From Brasenia schreberi (lineage: Eukaryota; Streptophyta; Magnoliopsida; Nymphaeales; Cabombaceae): a stretch of DNA of 64,000 nucleotides. Location of the stretch: the NCBI GenBank assembly GCA_036023115.1, contig JAYKKT010000074.1:12148001-12212000 (forward strand), read 5' to 3'. Position numbers and translations under genes: made by a program. The notes under the pieces were generated by a model. The model searched no databases, was not told the origin of the DNA, and worked only from the letters and a program-made list of their open reading frames with translations. This document shows, piece by piece, positions 47,801-58,793 of the stretch (positions within the stretch are counted from its first letter, which is position 1; every line of letters starts with the position of its first letter).

Positions 47801-48595
47801 CTGATTGGTTTGCCTGTATTTGTTGTGTCCAAGAACAAAGGGAAGGCAACAAATCAACTCTTTAGAGTTTGCCCAAAGCTTACAATAAATCTCCTGAAAG
47901 CCTGAAATGGTGAATTTCTATGTTAGATTTTTGAATGGCCTATAACTTTTAACATCAGAAATCGTATGAGTTAAGCCTGAAACTTGATGATGAAAATGAC
48001 TCTGGTGGGAGTTTAGAATTCTATTAACAATTATTGAGCATATTTTGCTATTCCTGGTTTTATAAAGTAATTTTATATCCATCGTTCTCAAAGACAAAAA
48101 TATGTTTGTCAAATTGATTTATTTGTATAACCTAGGTATCTGGACAAATGCACCAAGCATCATATTATCAACTCCTGGAACATGGAGCGCTGATAAGAAA
48201 GGGGTATTGAACCTGAAAAGAAATTATGATTTAGTTTTCAAGTGGTGTCAATGGAAATAATTGTAGCCTGGTCATGCATGTAAGTTCTTTAAATTTTTTA
48301 GTATATAACATGATTGGGAATTTAAATGGGGTTTTCATGATTCTGGCTTTTGTCGATCAGGTATATGATACAAAAGAACCACTTACTGTCACATCACTGA
48401 ATGGAGATATCTAATACTTCTGAGGAGAAACATTTGCACTGCCACTTTCATTTATCCCTGGCCTTGTACAAGTGTTTCGGTTGTTTGGTGCGAGTTCCCT
48501 AGACCTCACAATGGCATAATGAATTGTGAACCATAGGCCTTAGCTGTAGCCTATTGGATAAAAGGAAAGGTGTGATGTTTGTATTTGTGTTTATG

Positions 48596-48639
<44 letters not shown>

Positions 48640-50468
48640 CTACTATACTTTTTAGTGATCATTGGAAAGCTTCCCATACTCCAGTCGAGTCTAGTTGGAC
48701 TTGATGCTTTTATATGTCATCATGATCATGACATTATTAAATAGGTCATCCGACACCAGCAAGCAGGTCAACATCTCAAGACATGGTCCTTAACCATAAT
48801 GAAGTACATCATCCGTTGTCTGGGTTAGAGTGTTGGTTTCTAGATTTGCAGAGTCCTTATGTTTCTTCTGCAGATCCATCTTCTATCAGGATTTGGTGCA
48901 TCAAAAGTTTATTCAAGTATAAAATAATTTCTTCCGTAATAATTTTCTTGGCATCTGATCTGCCAACTTCAGATACCAGCTTTTTGGTCATATTACAGAA
49001 TTTTTATACCTTGGTTCCTATATGGTAATTGAAGTATTAGTTAGGATTAGAGTGCTAAACAGGCCGATAGCTCATTGTGCAGCTCGTCTCTTTTCATTCT
49101 CCACTCTGTTGCCTTGTCTCATGGACCTATATGAGCAAAGCCAATCTCAGGTTGTAAAAGTTCACATGCGAGTTACAAAAAAGCCCAGATCGACTTGTTT
49201 GGCTTGTGAACCTGGTTAGAGCTGAACGTCCGCTCGTTTGGGCTTATATCTAACTTATACTATATATATACAGTTGTCAGGTGAACGTCATGTAAACATA
49301 GGTCATCATTATGATCTATACGCTATTGTTATTGTTATTAGGCAATTAGACATCCATTATATTTTCCATTTCTCGAACCACTTGGAAATTTTACGTAACA
49401 AATCAGCTTGTTAAATTTAACACGGGCTCATGTTAGCTTGAAATTTCATCAATTTGATCGGCTCATACTTTCATATTAGACAAGCTGGGAACAGGTCCAG
49501 TTGGCTCATTTAACAGACCTAGTTGGGATCAGTTTTCTGACTTGGCCCAAAATGTACAGCTTTTGTTTGGTCATGTGAATCTGTTGACTGAGCTCTTTAC
49601 CATTAACCTTTCCAATTTCTATGGGGAATGAGAAACGTTGAAGTGAGACCCAGCCCAATCGGCATCTGTGTTCCATTTCTGTGATTGAGATGATTAAGTC
49701 TTTTCATTTCTGTGCTCCATTGATCTGTTTGTTATATGCATCTTCTGCAACTTACATTCATTTCCAGATTTTCACATCCATCTTTTTTCCTGTGCAGATG
49801 CCAGATTTGCCTTGTAGAATATGCTGAGGGTGATTGGCTGAGAATACTTCCCTGCCGCCATGAGTTTCACCAATCATGTGTAGACAAGTGGCTGAAAGAA
49901 ATTCATAGGTACTTAATATGCTTACTGTTTATTTTCAGTCACCGATATCATTGCCAGCAACTTCTTAGCAAGGTTTTCTGTTAGAACTTGATAGTCCTTT
50001 CTCCTTTTTGAGATTCTTTGGAAAACCTGAGTGGCCTAAAAAAAATTATATACGACAGAAATACAAACATATGCTTTAAGATATAATAACTTAGTTAGAA
50101 CCGAAGTGGAAACAATATGATATTTCCCTTTCTCCGATATACTTGAGGTTGCCAATTAAGATCTAATAATTTAGTGAGAAGCGAAGGGTAGTGGAAACAA
50201 TGTGATATTTCCCTTTCTCCCATAGACTTGGGGTAGCCAATATTTTCAAAATACCGCAGAGCAATGGTCGTATCTTATATCTCTTCCGGTAGATGGTCAC
50301 GTTGCCGAACACGTAACGTGTGATTCAGTTGTGTCTGTTTGATAGCTTTGGTGGGAGACGTATGATTTTCTTGACAAAATTATTTCCATGAGTTGTGGTT
50401 GCAGGGTGTGCCCGCTTTGCCGAGGAAATGTTTTCTTGTCAGATTCTTTACCAGAGAGAGTTGATTGA
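41845..50468 (+). CDS. RING-H2 E3 ubiquitin ligase-like protein, 6 coding exons, 548 aa
   Basis: Coding exons: 41845-41961, 44697-45704, 45826-46020, 46106-46257, 49798-49908, 50405-50468. All junctions are GT-AG and the frame is continuous (1647 nt, stop TGA). The N-terminus MGTGCSKE fits N-myristoylation, so membrane association is possible. Exon 2 is a long Ser/Asn-rich, probably disordered region. Exons 3-4 encode the family block '[20 protein letters not shown]', '[20 protein letters not shown]' and '[16 protein letters not shown]'. Exons 5-6 encode a RING-H2 finger (about residues 492-535): CQIC, then [11 protein letters not shown], then WLKEIHRVCPLC. All eight zinc ligands are present, so E2 binding and ubiquitin transfer are expected. 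It matches a plant family of RNF12/RLIM-like RING proteins, substrate unknown. Intron 1 holds an RTE LINE. Intron 4 is 3.5 kb. Confidence 0.9.
42577..42822. repeat. diverged tandem duplication in RING intron 1 (about 125 bp)
   Basis: tgcatctgaag-a-tgaa...agattg-aatgga-aaatctt-tg-gaa-t-atggttcaga occurs at about 42577 and about 42700, with many substitutions. It is an older duplication. Confidence 0.65.
43451..43463. repeat. left target site duplication of LINE copy 3
   Basis: TTGACCTCACTTT, identical to 44603-44615. It may extend 3 bp left (ttg), which cannot be told from the LINE tail. Confidence 0.9.
43464..44602 (+). mobile_element. RTE-type LINE copy 3 in RING gene intron 1
   Basis: 5'-truncated LINE with 13-16-bp target duplications and a (GTT)n tail. 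It starts inside the RT domain ('[21 protein letters not shown]'). The RT active site FADD of related copies reads FVYD here, and several frameshifts are present. The C-terminal frame 44172-44570 is open ('[19 protein letters not shown]', '[19 protein letters not shown]', '[17 protein letters not shown]'). Same orientation as the host gene. Confidence 0.95.
44603..44615. repeat. right target site duplication of LINE copy 3
   Basis: TTGACCTCACTTT directly after the (GTT)n tail. Confidence 0.9.
46258..49797 (+). other. RING gene intron 4 (3.5 kb)
   Basis: Separates the coiled family block from the RING finger. Contains short open frames without recognised motifs, a (TA)n(GA)n microsatellite (48597-48638) and degenerate gctcg/gagctg text at 49150-49520. 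Its length suggests inserted DNA, but no transposon was identified. Confidence 0.75.
48597..48638. repeat. (TA)n(GA)n microsatellite
   Basis: About 9 TA and about 11 GA units inside RING intron 4. Confidence 0.95.
50078..50238. repeat. tandem duplication in RING intron 5 (about 80 bp)
   Basis: aagat-taataa-ttagt-agaa-cgaag...gtggaaacaat-tgatatttccctttctcc occurs at about 50078 and about 50158. The copies differ at several positions, and the second has a few extra bases. Confidence 0.85.
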
Positions 50469-50694
50469 AGTACAAACAGATGCTGTTTGTACTATACTGT
50501 GTACTCATCCATTTTGTCAATAAATCTGACTGTTGGCAATGGATGATTCAATCTATGCATCATCATCATTTCTTTATCCTTTTACCAGGCCTTCTTCTGG
50601 ACGGTCCGAGCTAAAATTTATGAAATTTATGGTTTTCTTTTCGCTTTTTCAGTGGCTCTTTTCTTTCTTGCTTCTTGCTTGTTGTTAGGTCCAA

Positions 50695-50830
50695 GTGGGT
50701 TGGTTAATGGAGAAGCCCTCTGACCCCTTGACTCATGGCCGGGGGTTCGACATCCGTGGTCACTACATCCCAGTGCAAGCTGGTGCAACTCGGATTTTGT
50801 TCCGTGAGAAAAAGAAAAACCAGCGGGTCT
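50695..50830 (+). mobile_element. possible tRNA-derived SINE
   Basis: cgggggttcgacatccgtgg (box B-like, about 50740) and the A-rich end gagaaaaagaaaaacc near 50805-50822 suggest a SINE of a different subfamily. Box A is unclear. Confidence 0.35.
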
Positions 50831-51289
50831 AACGCAGGCCAAATTGGTTGCTTCCAGACTTGTTTTGGAACTGTCGCGTTGATGATCATGGTCTAGCTTG
50901 TGCTATCCTACCATGTATGTTCCTGTTTAGCTCCATGGCCATTTCTTCTGTTTATTTGAGCCGTGATGCGGAGCAATGAGGTAGGCAAGTAGCAGATTGC
51001 TGCTTCATTAAACTTAAAACTAAATTTCACTGAAAACAATGTTCTTGATCGTCCAAAGTGAAACTAAACCTTTGTGTCTGGTAAAGGTTAGAATAACTTG
51101 CCTACTCGTTCAACTAGTTGAGGAATCGACCATTAGATACAGCGTCTTCCAATCGGGCATCCAAAGAGAAGAAAAACCGACAATACTTTATGCTCCACGA
51201 AAGGGGCTTAAACAAGTCAAGCAGAGCCAAGCACCCATTGTACATAAAAGGTTTAGCTTGGTATAAATTCTTTTCTCTGTCGGCAGGGC

Positions 51290-51569
51290 TAGAAGGGATT
51301 GCGTAGTGCAGTGTACCGGTTGAATGGGTCAGGCACATTGCCTATAAAATATTTTGGGTTTCAATCTCCATTGGCAAACTTCAAGCTAATGACAGCTAAT
51401 ATGTGTCATCTGGTGCTACAAAAGCTCCAATCCAAACTAGAGACTTGGAGTTTTTCTCTTCTCCCGATGGCAGGATGGACAGGTCTTATCAAGGAGGTAT
51501 TAGTTTCCCTCTCTATTTATTAGATGCTTTCCTTCAAATTTTCTAACGGAGTCGTCAACCAATTGAAAA
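51290..51569 (+). pseudogene. L1-type LINE reverse transcriptase, 5' part
   Basis: The frame around 51299-51523 reads 'GTLPIKYFGFQSPLANFKL', 'LQKLQSKLETWSF' and 'LIKEVLVSLSIY'. This is the conserved stretch after the RT domain of plant L1 LINEs ('GxLPxKYLGxPL...LSxWxxxxLSxAGRxxLIxxVLxSIPxY'). The following bases give 'MLSFKFSNGVVNQLK', where the inserted element begins. The continuation lies at 53664. Confidence 0.75.
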
Positions 51570-53663
51570 TGTGTCACAGCTCAGGTCCATGGGTTTCGCC
51601 TTGGTCAACCCTCAATATAATCAATAGTTTATAAATAATCAAAATTCACTCAACTATTGAACAATAAAACTAGAATCGTACAAGTATCCTAAAAGAAGAT
51701 AATTTTATATGCAATACTGTCACATAATTTGTCAAAATTTCATCAAACTCTTTAAACACACACACATAGAATTTCAAGGCAACTCAATGTTTAAACAAAT
51801 TTCACAAATAAATGATAAGCAACACTATTTTCTCTCTTCTCTCTTTTTTTTGCAATATGTTGCAGGTATTTTCAATATAAGCCCCAAAATACTTGTCAAC
51901 AAGCTCATACATTTTTGTATTAGACAGCTAGGTTCACATATAGAATTTACGAAAATTTAAATCAACATTCGTGCAAGTTTATTATGAGCTTCAACCTCTA
52001 AAAGGCACTTGAAAGATTCAATAAGACAGTCTCCACAAGGTTTAATTGGCTGAACCCTAACATCACTGTTTTTTTCAAGAAATTTAAGGGTCTTCATTGT
52101 CATTGGGTTCCTCGAGAATGTAACACACTGCCCTTGTTAGCTCGAATGGCTGCAATCGGCCACTCATACCATTGGAAGAAAAACCTCTCGATTGGATACC
52201 AATGCTATGAGGGTAGAGTAACCATCCTATCGCCAAAGCCAGGTGTTCTGGTGATCGCTTTATCTTCTGTTCTATATCAATAACTAATGTCTCATCTCTA
52301 TAGAAAATAGTCAGTGTTCTAGCAACAATCTCGTGAGGCTCTCTATATTCACAGAGGAATAGCTATGTCAGTCACACATTCCTTATGTGCTTAGATGGAA
52401 CAGTTTCAGTTAAAAGCAAGGAATCAATAGATTTCTGAGTATGACCCCCCCCTTCTATCGATGAATCAACATCAACATCAGAAATTGAGTAATACTGGGG
52501 AGTAGAAAGCCTATGAAGTCATCACAACAAATGGCAGATAATATATTGCTGTGTATCTATCTATACTATGTTATTGCAGCAAGAACTCTTATCTAGTGGA
52601 ATAAGCAATTACATCATCACTCCGAGCAAAAGGACTCTCTTTTAGCTGTCACTGGAACTATCGTGGTGGCTAAGAGGCTGAGTTTTCTGCACCAGAGCTA
52701 TACCATGATCGCTTAGTCACCATTATAGAAAGTGGATGGCGAAGTCCTGATTCAGGTGGAATAACAAATTGCACCTTAGTCACTGTTCTTATGGATAGAA
52801 ACAAATTTTTGTACTTCTCATCAAGTCCTTCGTCCTTATAAATGATTTTGGGTTTTGTTTCTTTGTTTTTGGATTTACATCTTTGTTGTCCCTATTTTAT
52901 TGTTCTGTGATAGGTATCTATGTTAATCCTATTCACAGTATTGTGAGTACCTGTTTCTTCTTACTTGTTCTGAATGACTCCTTAATGGACCCTTGTTCCC
53001 TCCTGTACAGCTACACCCATTTGTGATCTGACAGGAGTCTGTCTAACCCGATATTGATAATAACAAAAAAAAGTATTATTAATATCCCTTAGAAACAATA
53101 ATTGCTCATACAATCCAAAATAAATTCTTCATGGATCTATCAAAGTTTTCTTTCATAATATTACTTTTTACAAATATCTCACATCCAATTCTAACTCATT
53201 ACCATTTATTTCATATAATGATTATCATTCTTGCTATCAATAATTCTAAGTATTTGTTATTACCATCACACTTGCGAGAGACTTTAATAACTTTATTAGT
53301 AATGGGTCGAACCTTAAGTTCTACCATAATCCTCAAGTCACTAATAACTCAAGTCATGATAATCATCCTAGCCCAAAAGATCAAATCTTATGCTTAAAAC
53401 ATCAAAATTATCTACTTCTCTAAACTTAGTATAACCTTTACTATTCTAGAAACTCTAATCATTATAATCATCCTAATCCTAAAGATCGTCAACCTATGCT
53501 TAAAGTCATTATTAGAATCGTACAAGTATCCCTAATGAGAATATATCTTATACGCAAGAGTATCACATAATTTGTCAAAATTTCATGAGGCACATTAACC
53601 CAATGTTTAAACAAAAACATCATAAATAAATGACAAGAAACAGTATTATTCTTTAATGTGACA
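51570..53663. mobile_element. 2.1-kb LTR-like element inserted in the L1 LINE
   Basis: Starts TGTGTCACAG and ends ...AATGTGACA, so the termini are inverted (TGTCACA/TGTGACA). Terminal regions are related directly: agaatcgtacaagtatcc...tcacataatttgtcaaaattt near 51672-51745 recurs near 53514-53585, followed in both by tgtttaaacaaa and aataaatga. Flanking A-runs (gaaaa/aaaaa) could be a 5-bp duplication. No gag or pol coding was recognised, so it looks non-autonomous. Strand is unknown. Confidence 0.6.
53280..53520. repeat. internal direct repeat near the right end of the 2.1-kb element
   Basis: ataatcatccta-(g/a)(c)cc(a)aaagatc...tatgcttaaa appears at about 53357-53396 and about 53467-53502, roughly 110 bp apart. 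Confidence 0.6.
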
Positions 53664-53960
53664 AAAAAGGATTATGAGAAAGTTTCTTTGGTGTGGCCAA
53701 TATAATAGAAAAGTTATACATCTGATCCAATGGGAAAAGATATAACAGCAAAAACAAGGAGTCAATTTAAGAAGAATGAAGAACATCACAACAACCCTTC
53801 TTGCCAAGAAAGCATGGAGATCACTTCCAAAAGCCGAGATCCATGGATGAAGCTTATTCAAGAGAAATTTCTCATACTAATGGTGTATGGTATCCTTGGA
53901 CAGAAGGCATGGCTTCACGTGGATTGAAATGCATCAAGAATATTTTTGCATCGTAGAAAA
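53664..53960 (+). pseudogene. L1-type LINE, 3' continuation
   Basis: Continues the L1 protein in register: 'RIMRKFLWCGQYNRK', then 'IHLIQWEKI', 'KNITTTLLAKKAWRSLPKAE', following the L1 pattern 'FLWG..xxKxHxVxWxxVCxPKxxGGLGxRxLxxxNxALLxKxxWR'. It decays after about 53930. Confidence 0.7.
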
Positions 53961-54071
53961 TAAAATAAAATAGAAGGTAGGCTCTAGGACCATCTTTGGA
54001 TTTTGATTTGATGCTTGGAACGAGCATGAAGAAGCCTTGATTATTCTCCTAGGGTATGCTATCTCTACATC

Positions 54072-54290
54072 AACAAAAACAACTAAGCCTTTCCCCATTA
54101 TAGATGGGGTTGGGAACATAAATTCTTTGTTTACATAAGGCTCAATCCAGTGTTTTGCTAACATTTAATCCAATAAAAAGTAGATCATTTTTTATTGGTT
54201 CTTTTCAACACGTTTGTGGTCTTTCTCTTCTTCTTTAATATTTTCATCATCTAATTTCTCACGCCTTCTTACTCCTTTAGTGTTTGAAAA
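54072..54290 (-). mobile_element. RTE LINE 3' fragment (minus)
   Basis: acaaaaacaactaagccttt and tagatggggttgggaacat, then gatcattttttattggttcttttcaacacgtttgtggtc. This matches the reverse complement of the terminal 200 bp of the RTE family. Only the 3' end is present. Confidence 0.8.
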
Positions 54291-55769
54291 AAGACGAGTA
54301 ACAATTATATAGGAACTCTGACTAAAGCAAGTAGATATCTCAGGATGCATGAGACAAGAACCTATAAACATACCTAAATCATAGTTTGAATGTGGTGGAA
54401 CAACGACCCATCAACTGATATGAGAGGAACCAGAGGATTTCACACCAAGCACCAGATGAGAGATGTAGGAAATGATTTTGATATTCAGGTTTCATTTGAT
54501 TTACCAGTAATGTATCAAGAGCAACTTTAACTCTTAGAGTTTCTGTTGTAAAACCAACTCCTAACTTTGGACAGAATGCACATACGGTTAGCATTATGTA
54601 TTTTCTTCCATTGTCACTTGGTGTGAGAAATCTGCAAGGAAATTATCTTTTGATTTGCTGGAAAGGCCACAATGAGATTTACAATGGCAACAGAGATTTC
54701 AAGTTGGGAAGCAGCAACTTTTGCAGATAAAAGCGCAGATTGGAGCCTAATGTTACAATTTATGAATAGAAGCGTCTGGATATAAGGAACATAATTGTTT
54801 TCCCATTAGCTTAGAAAAGTTCCCAGCTTATGCATGTATCCATTGGGTAAAAAAAGAAAGAAAAACCTCAATCAATGAATCTGTGAATTCCCTTTTTGGT
54901 GTGCCAAACTAAGGTATGGAGTATGTTTGGTTACTCGAGAATGTGTGTTGTTGCATCATGTTTCAGATAATGATGCATGCATGAGTTATGGAAAACGACG
55001 CAATTTCCAACTCTTTCTTAGGTGCACCGGCTAGGTTTCGAGGTGAATTGCTACGGTTTTATTCATTTTATGATTGATTGAACTGTTTTTTAAGTATACT
55101 GTATTTCTTGTTTTTTAATTAATCATTTCTTTTTCATAGTATTTCTAATTTAATGTTTTGATTTTGAGGAACTTGGCCTGTATTTTTTTCCTAGTAAGGT
55201 ATTAAATTTCATAAAAATGAAGAAAATAGACTCTATAGGGCATCATATGCTTATAAAAAAGAGATACTCCCAATATGATATATAAAAATCTTACATTATA
55301 CTAGATTACTGACACAATTATAAGTCGTCATTCTTACAAAGCATCGGTACAAAAATGAACTATCCAACAAAAGAATAGCTTTCTGAAAACTTCGACAAGC
55401 AGAAGACAATCCCACCGGGGCACAAAGAGTCCTTTAACGGTTTAAAATTGCTCGCTCTTGTTGTCTCATCCCTCCATTGCTTCTCGCCTTCTCTTTCACC
55501 TTATAAAGAGAGATAAGAAAGAAGAGGAGGAAGAGAAGGGAGAGAGAGAGAGGTAGTCGATTGATATAAAACTAAATGAGAAAAAGTTACTCTCTAAAAT
55601 CTCCCTGGTTTCTCTTTCACCTTAAAGGAAGAGAGAGAAATAAAGAGAAAGGAGAGCAATTTTAAATCATCTAACTCTCTTGATCACTTTCTCTACAGCT
55701 TGTTAAACTTGTAATTGTTGATGTTGTTGGATTGAATTAAAATATGATTTCAAAGAAATTAGATAAGTT
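54291..55769. other. intergenic, no gene seen
   Basis: AT-rich, with GA-rich patches at 55510-55555 and 55625-55660 (a diverged pair around ctctttcacctta-aaag-agaga). No supported coding region. Confidence 0.4.
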
Positions 55770-55789
55770 TCTCTCTATATATATCATAT
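55770..55789. repeat. left target site duplication of LINE copy 4
   Basis: 20 bp, tctctct...atcatat, identical to 56998-57017. Confidence 0.9.
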
Positions 55790-56997
55790 TCTTGTCTTAT
55801 CCTTTGTCTTATACAATTTGGATTTATATCAGGCAGATCTACTATTGAAGCGATTCACCTTTTGAGACGTCTTATGGAACATTTTAGAGCAAAAAAGAAA
55901 GACCTTCATATGATATTTATTGATCTAGAAAAAGCTTATGATAGGGTACCGAGGGAGGTTCTTTGGAGAACTTTGGAAAAAAGAGGTATCCCATTGACAT
56001 ATATTAACCTTATAAGAGACATGTATGATGGTGCAAAAACATGTGTGAGGACTCATGAAGGAACGACAGACTTCTTTGAAGTTAATATTGGGTTACATCA
56101 AGGATCAACTTTAAGTCCATACTTATTTATAATGGTGATGGATGAGTTAACAAAACATATTCAAGATGAAGTACCTTGGTGTATGTTATTTGCAGATGAC
56201 ATTGTATTAGTGGAGGAGTCTAAGGAAAAAGTTAATAGAAAATTGGAACTATGGAGAGAAACATTAGAAAGCAAAGGCCTCCGACTTAGTAGAACAAAGA
56301 CTGAATATATGGAATGTAAGTTTGATCATTTGGCTACTTCAGAGGACATAGAAATTAAAATTGGCACACATTGCATTCCCCAAAAGGAAAGTTTTAAATA
56401 CCTAGGGTCAATTTTTCAAAGTGATGGAAGAATTGATGGAGATGTTACACATAGAATTAATGTTGGTTGGTTAAAATGGAGAGGAGAATCAGGTATTCTT
56501 TGTGATAAGAAGATACCATTAAAATTAAAAGGTAAATATTATAGAGTAGCAATTAGGCCTGCCATGTTTTATGGTTATGAGTGTTGGGCAGTTAATCATC
56601 AACATGTACAAAAGATGTCTGTGACACAAATGAAGATGTTGAGATGGATGAGTAGTCATACAAGAAAAGACCGTATACATAATGAGGTTATTAGAAACAA
56701 ATTAGGAGTGGCACCAATATAGGATAAAATGAGAGAACATCGTTTAAGATGGTTTGGACATATAGAAAGAAGATCTAAAGAAGAAACTGTAAGAAGGTTA
56801 GAGAAACTAAATTTGGAAAGCATTAAAAGAGGTAGAGGACGACCATAAAAGTGTTGGAAAGAAACAATAAAGAATGATATAGCTTATAGGGAGTTAACTG
56901 CTAACATGATACACGATAGGGATCTGTGGAAACAAAAAATCCATGTAGCCGACCCCGTCTAGTATGAGAAAAGGCTTAGTTGTTGTTGTTGTTGTTG
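55790..56997 (+). mobile_element. RTE-type LINE copy 4, best preserved RT
   Basis: 5'-truncated insertion (1.2 kb) with a 20-bp target duplication and (GTT)n tail. The frame 55862-56722 (286 aa) spans the RT: '[19 protein letters not shown]', '[20 protein letters not shown]', then the intact active site '[16 protein letters not shown]'. The thumb/C-terminal region follows ('HVQKMS'). A TAG stop at 56720-56722 lies where copy 3 continues (PIEDKM), about 80 codons before the usual end. The APE-like endonuclease and RT arrangement in related copies, the short 3' end and the microsatellite tail fit the RTE clade. Confidence 0.95.
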
Positions 56998-57017
56998 TCT
57001 CTCTATATATATCATAT
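56998..57017. repeat. right target site duplication of LINE copy 4
   Basis: Same 20 bp as 55770-55789, directly after the (GTT)n tail. Confidence 0.9.
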
Positions 57018-57127
57018 ATAAAACTTTTTCAATGCTTTACCTTTTTTATTTAAATAATCTAACTCTCTTGATCTAATGGTTACAAATGAAATACATAAGT
57101 TCGCATAGACCAATTGCTCTCTTTATA

Positions 57128-57400
57128 TATACAACAAACAACAACAACTAAGCCTTTTTCATATACAAGATGGAGTCATGAATTCTTTGTTTCCATAAAT
57201 CTCTATCATGTGTCAACATAAGGTGGATCATTCTTTATTGTTTCTTTTTCAACACTTTTGTGGTAATCCTCGGCTTCTTTTAATACTTTCAAAATATAGT
57301 TTTTTGTACTTTCTTAGACAGGTGTTTCTTTTGATCTTCTTTATATATATGTATATATGTATGAACCGTCTTAAATGATATTTTCTTGTATCTCTCTATA
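57128..57400 (-). mobile_element. RTE LINE 3' fragment (minus)
   Basis: caacaacaactaagcc, then gatcattctttattgtttc, cttttgtggtaatcctcg and accgtcttaaatgatattttc follow the reverse complement of the family's 3' end, with a (TA)-type expansion near 57340-57360. It lies only about 110 bp from copy 4, in opposite orientation. Confidence 0.85.
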
Positions 57401-57429
57401 TGTACATAAAATATCTATTTATTATACAC

Positions 57430-58020
57430 GACGGGATAATGTTTTTCGTGCTTGTAGGGCATCACATATAGGACCCAAACCTGGACTTATCCGAACCGAG
57501 TCCTACCAACATTGTGCCCTTCGGTTTTGGAACAATCACAGACGCACGTCATAGATTCTTGACATCAGGTCTGAGTCCGGACACTTTTGCTGAGAATAGG
57601 TTCGGGTCTTAACTCGTATCTGAGAATTCGGAACGTGAGAGTTGAGACTCAACACCAAGACCTGGCACGAACACAACCAAAAAAGCCTTGGTCGTCTTCA
57701 CGACACGAGAAAAATGTTGGGCCGTTCAGGTTGACATATTCTATGATACGAACAGCAAATGACACGAGAAGCACGCTGCCCAAAACACGAATTCTGTAGC
57801 AATCTAACAACCAGAGCAAAATCCAACACGAAGTTGGCCGGAAAAGTTCATGCTCGCGTACTATCAAACACGAAGCCAAAGTGCGTGTTCATGTTTGCGT
57901 TGACCTGTTTCAAACGAAAACCAAAGTGACACGACACAAATAGATCCGACACGAATAGCCAACCCTACCTGAGAGAGAGTTTAATTTTTTTTTCTTCTTA
58001 AAACATAAAAATTTGGGATA
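57430..58020. other. intergenic with degenerate acgac/cacgaac repeats
   Basis: Bases 57650-57960 are full of cacgac, acgaac, acacga words. Otherwise no gene. It borders the promoter of the ankyrin gene. Confidence 0.4.
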
Positions 58021-58034
58021 ACCTGAGAATTTCT

Positions 58035-58661
58035 CGCGGCTATAAAGATCGGAGAGGGGTTGGCGCTGGAATCACTCTCCGGGGAGAATCTAGGGTTTCT
58101 ATCTGCTCCACAATTCCTGCGCTCGTTGGATTTCTCTTCTCCCCCGAGGTAGAGCTCTCTGTTCTTTCTCTTTCCTATCTCTTTGATGATTCCGTTTCTA
58201 CTCTCCTAGTCTATCTGTGATCCTTCGTCAATTTGGATTCTGATATCCCCCCCCCTTCTTTTATGCTCTTATCGTTTCCTTCAAAGGTTTCCATTATGAT
58301 TATCGCTTCATCGTCAAAACTCGTCCAAAGCTTTGTGTCTGAGAATCTTCGCATTTTCGGCCCCGGATTGAATCCCTTCTCACCGTACGGCATGGCGAAT
58401 CATTCCTTCTCTCGTTAATCCTTAAACCTAGCCTAGGATGTAAATCTCTTCCTATCGTTTGGTTTGTTGCGAAAACGAACGTTCTTTATTTCTTTGTGCA
58501 ACCGTAAGAAAACGTGAGTGATTCGGCTGGTAGCCTGTATCTCCGATAGCGAAACGGTTTTAGATCGAGTGTTGAAGGAGGAGTGGCCTTGCTTTAGTGC
58601 TTTTGGGTCGTCCCATTGTGTCCATTTCGTGTATCGACGGTGATTTGTGTGTGAGAGAGAG
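58035..58661 (+). promoter_or_regulatory. promoter and 5' UTR of the ankyrin-repeat gene
   Basis: ggctataaagatc at about 58038-58050 is a good TATA box. Transcription would start near 58075, followed by ctagggtttctatctgctcc (typical plant leader). A 5' UTR intron may start at ccgag|gtagag near 58149. The start codon is at 58662; an in-frame ATG at 58647 would add five residues. Confidence 0.5.
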
Positions 58662-58793
58662 ATGCCACAAGATTTGCAGCCTGTTTTGAAGCGGAGCTTC
58701 TCGAGAAGGCGATCATTTAATTTTTCCAACGAACGAGATGATAGAGGTTGGACGCTTCTTCACGTTGGTGCGCATAAGGGGAATCTTAAGGAG
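58662..58793 (+). CDS. ankyrin-repeat protein, PIA2-like, exon 1 (partial gene)
   Basis: 44 codons: 'MPQDLQPVLKRSFSRRRSFN', then 'DDRGWTLLHVGAHKGNLKE', ending at a GTGAGT donor in phase 0. The basic SRRRSF stretch followed by DDRGWTxLHVxAxKGxLKxV is the start of phytochrome-interacting ankyrin-repeat protein 2 (PIA2) homologues, small proteins of about 170-180 aa. These bind phytochromes and are linked to anthocyanin and light responses. Only the first half-repeat is in the window. No later exon was found before the end at 64000, so intron 1 would exceed 5.2 kb and would contain the LINE cluster. Confidence 0.75.

Noticed and set aside
53131..53397. 88-codon frame in the 2.1-kb insert
   Set aside because: Low-complexity Ile/Leu-rich translation of AT-rich repeats; no gag or pol motif.
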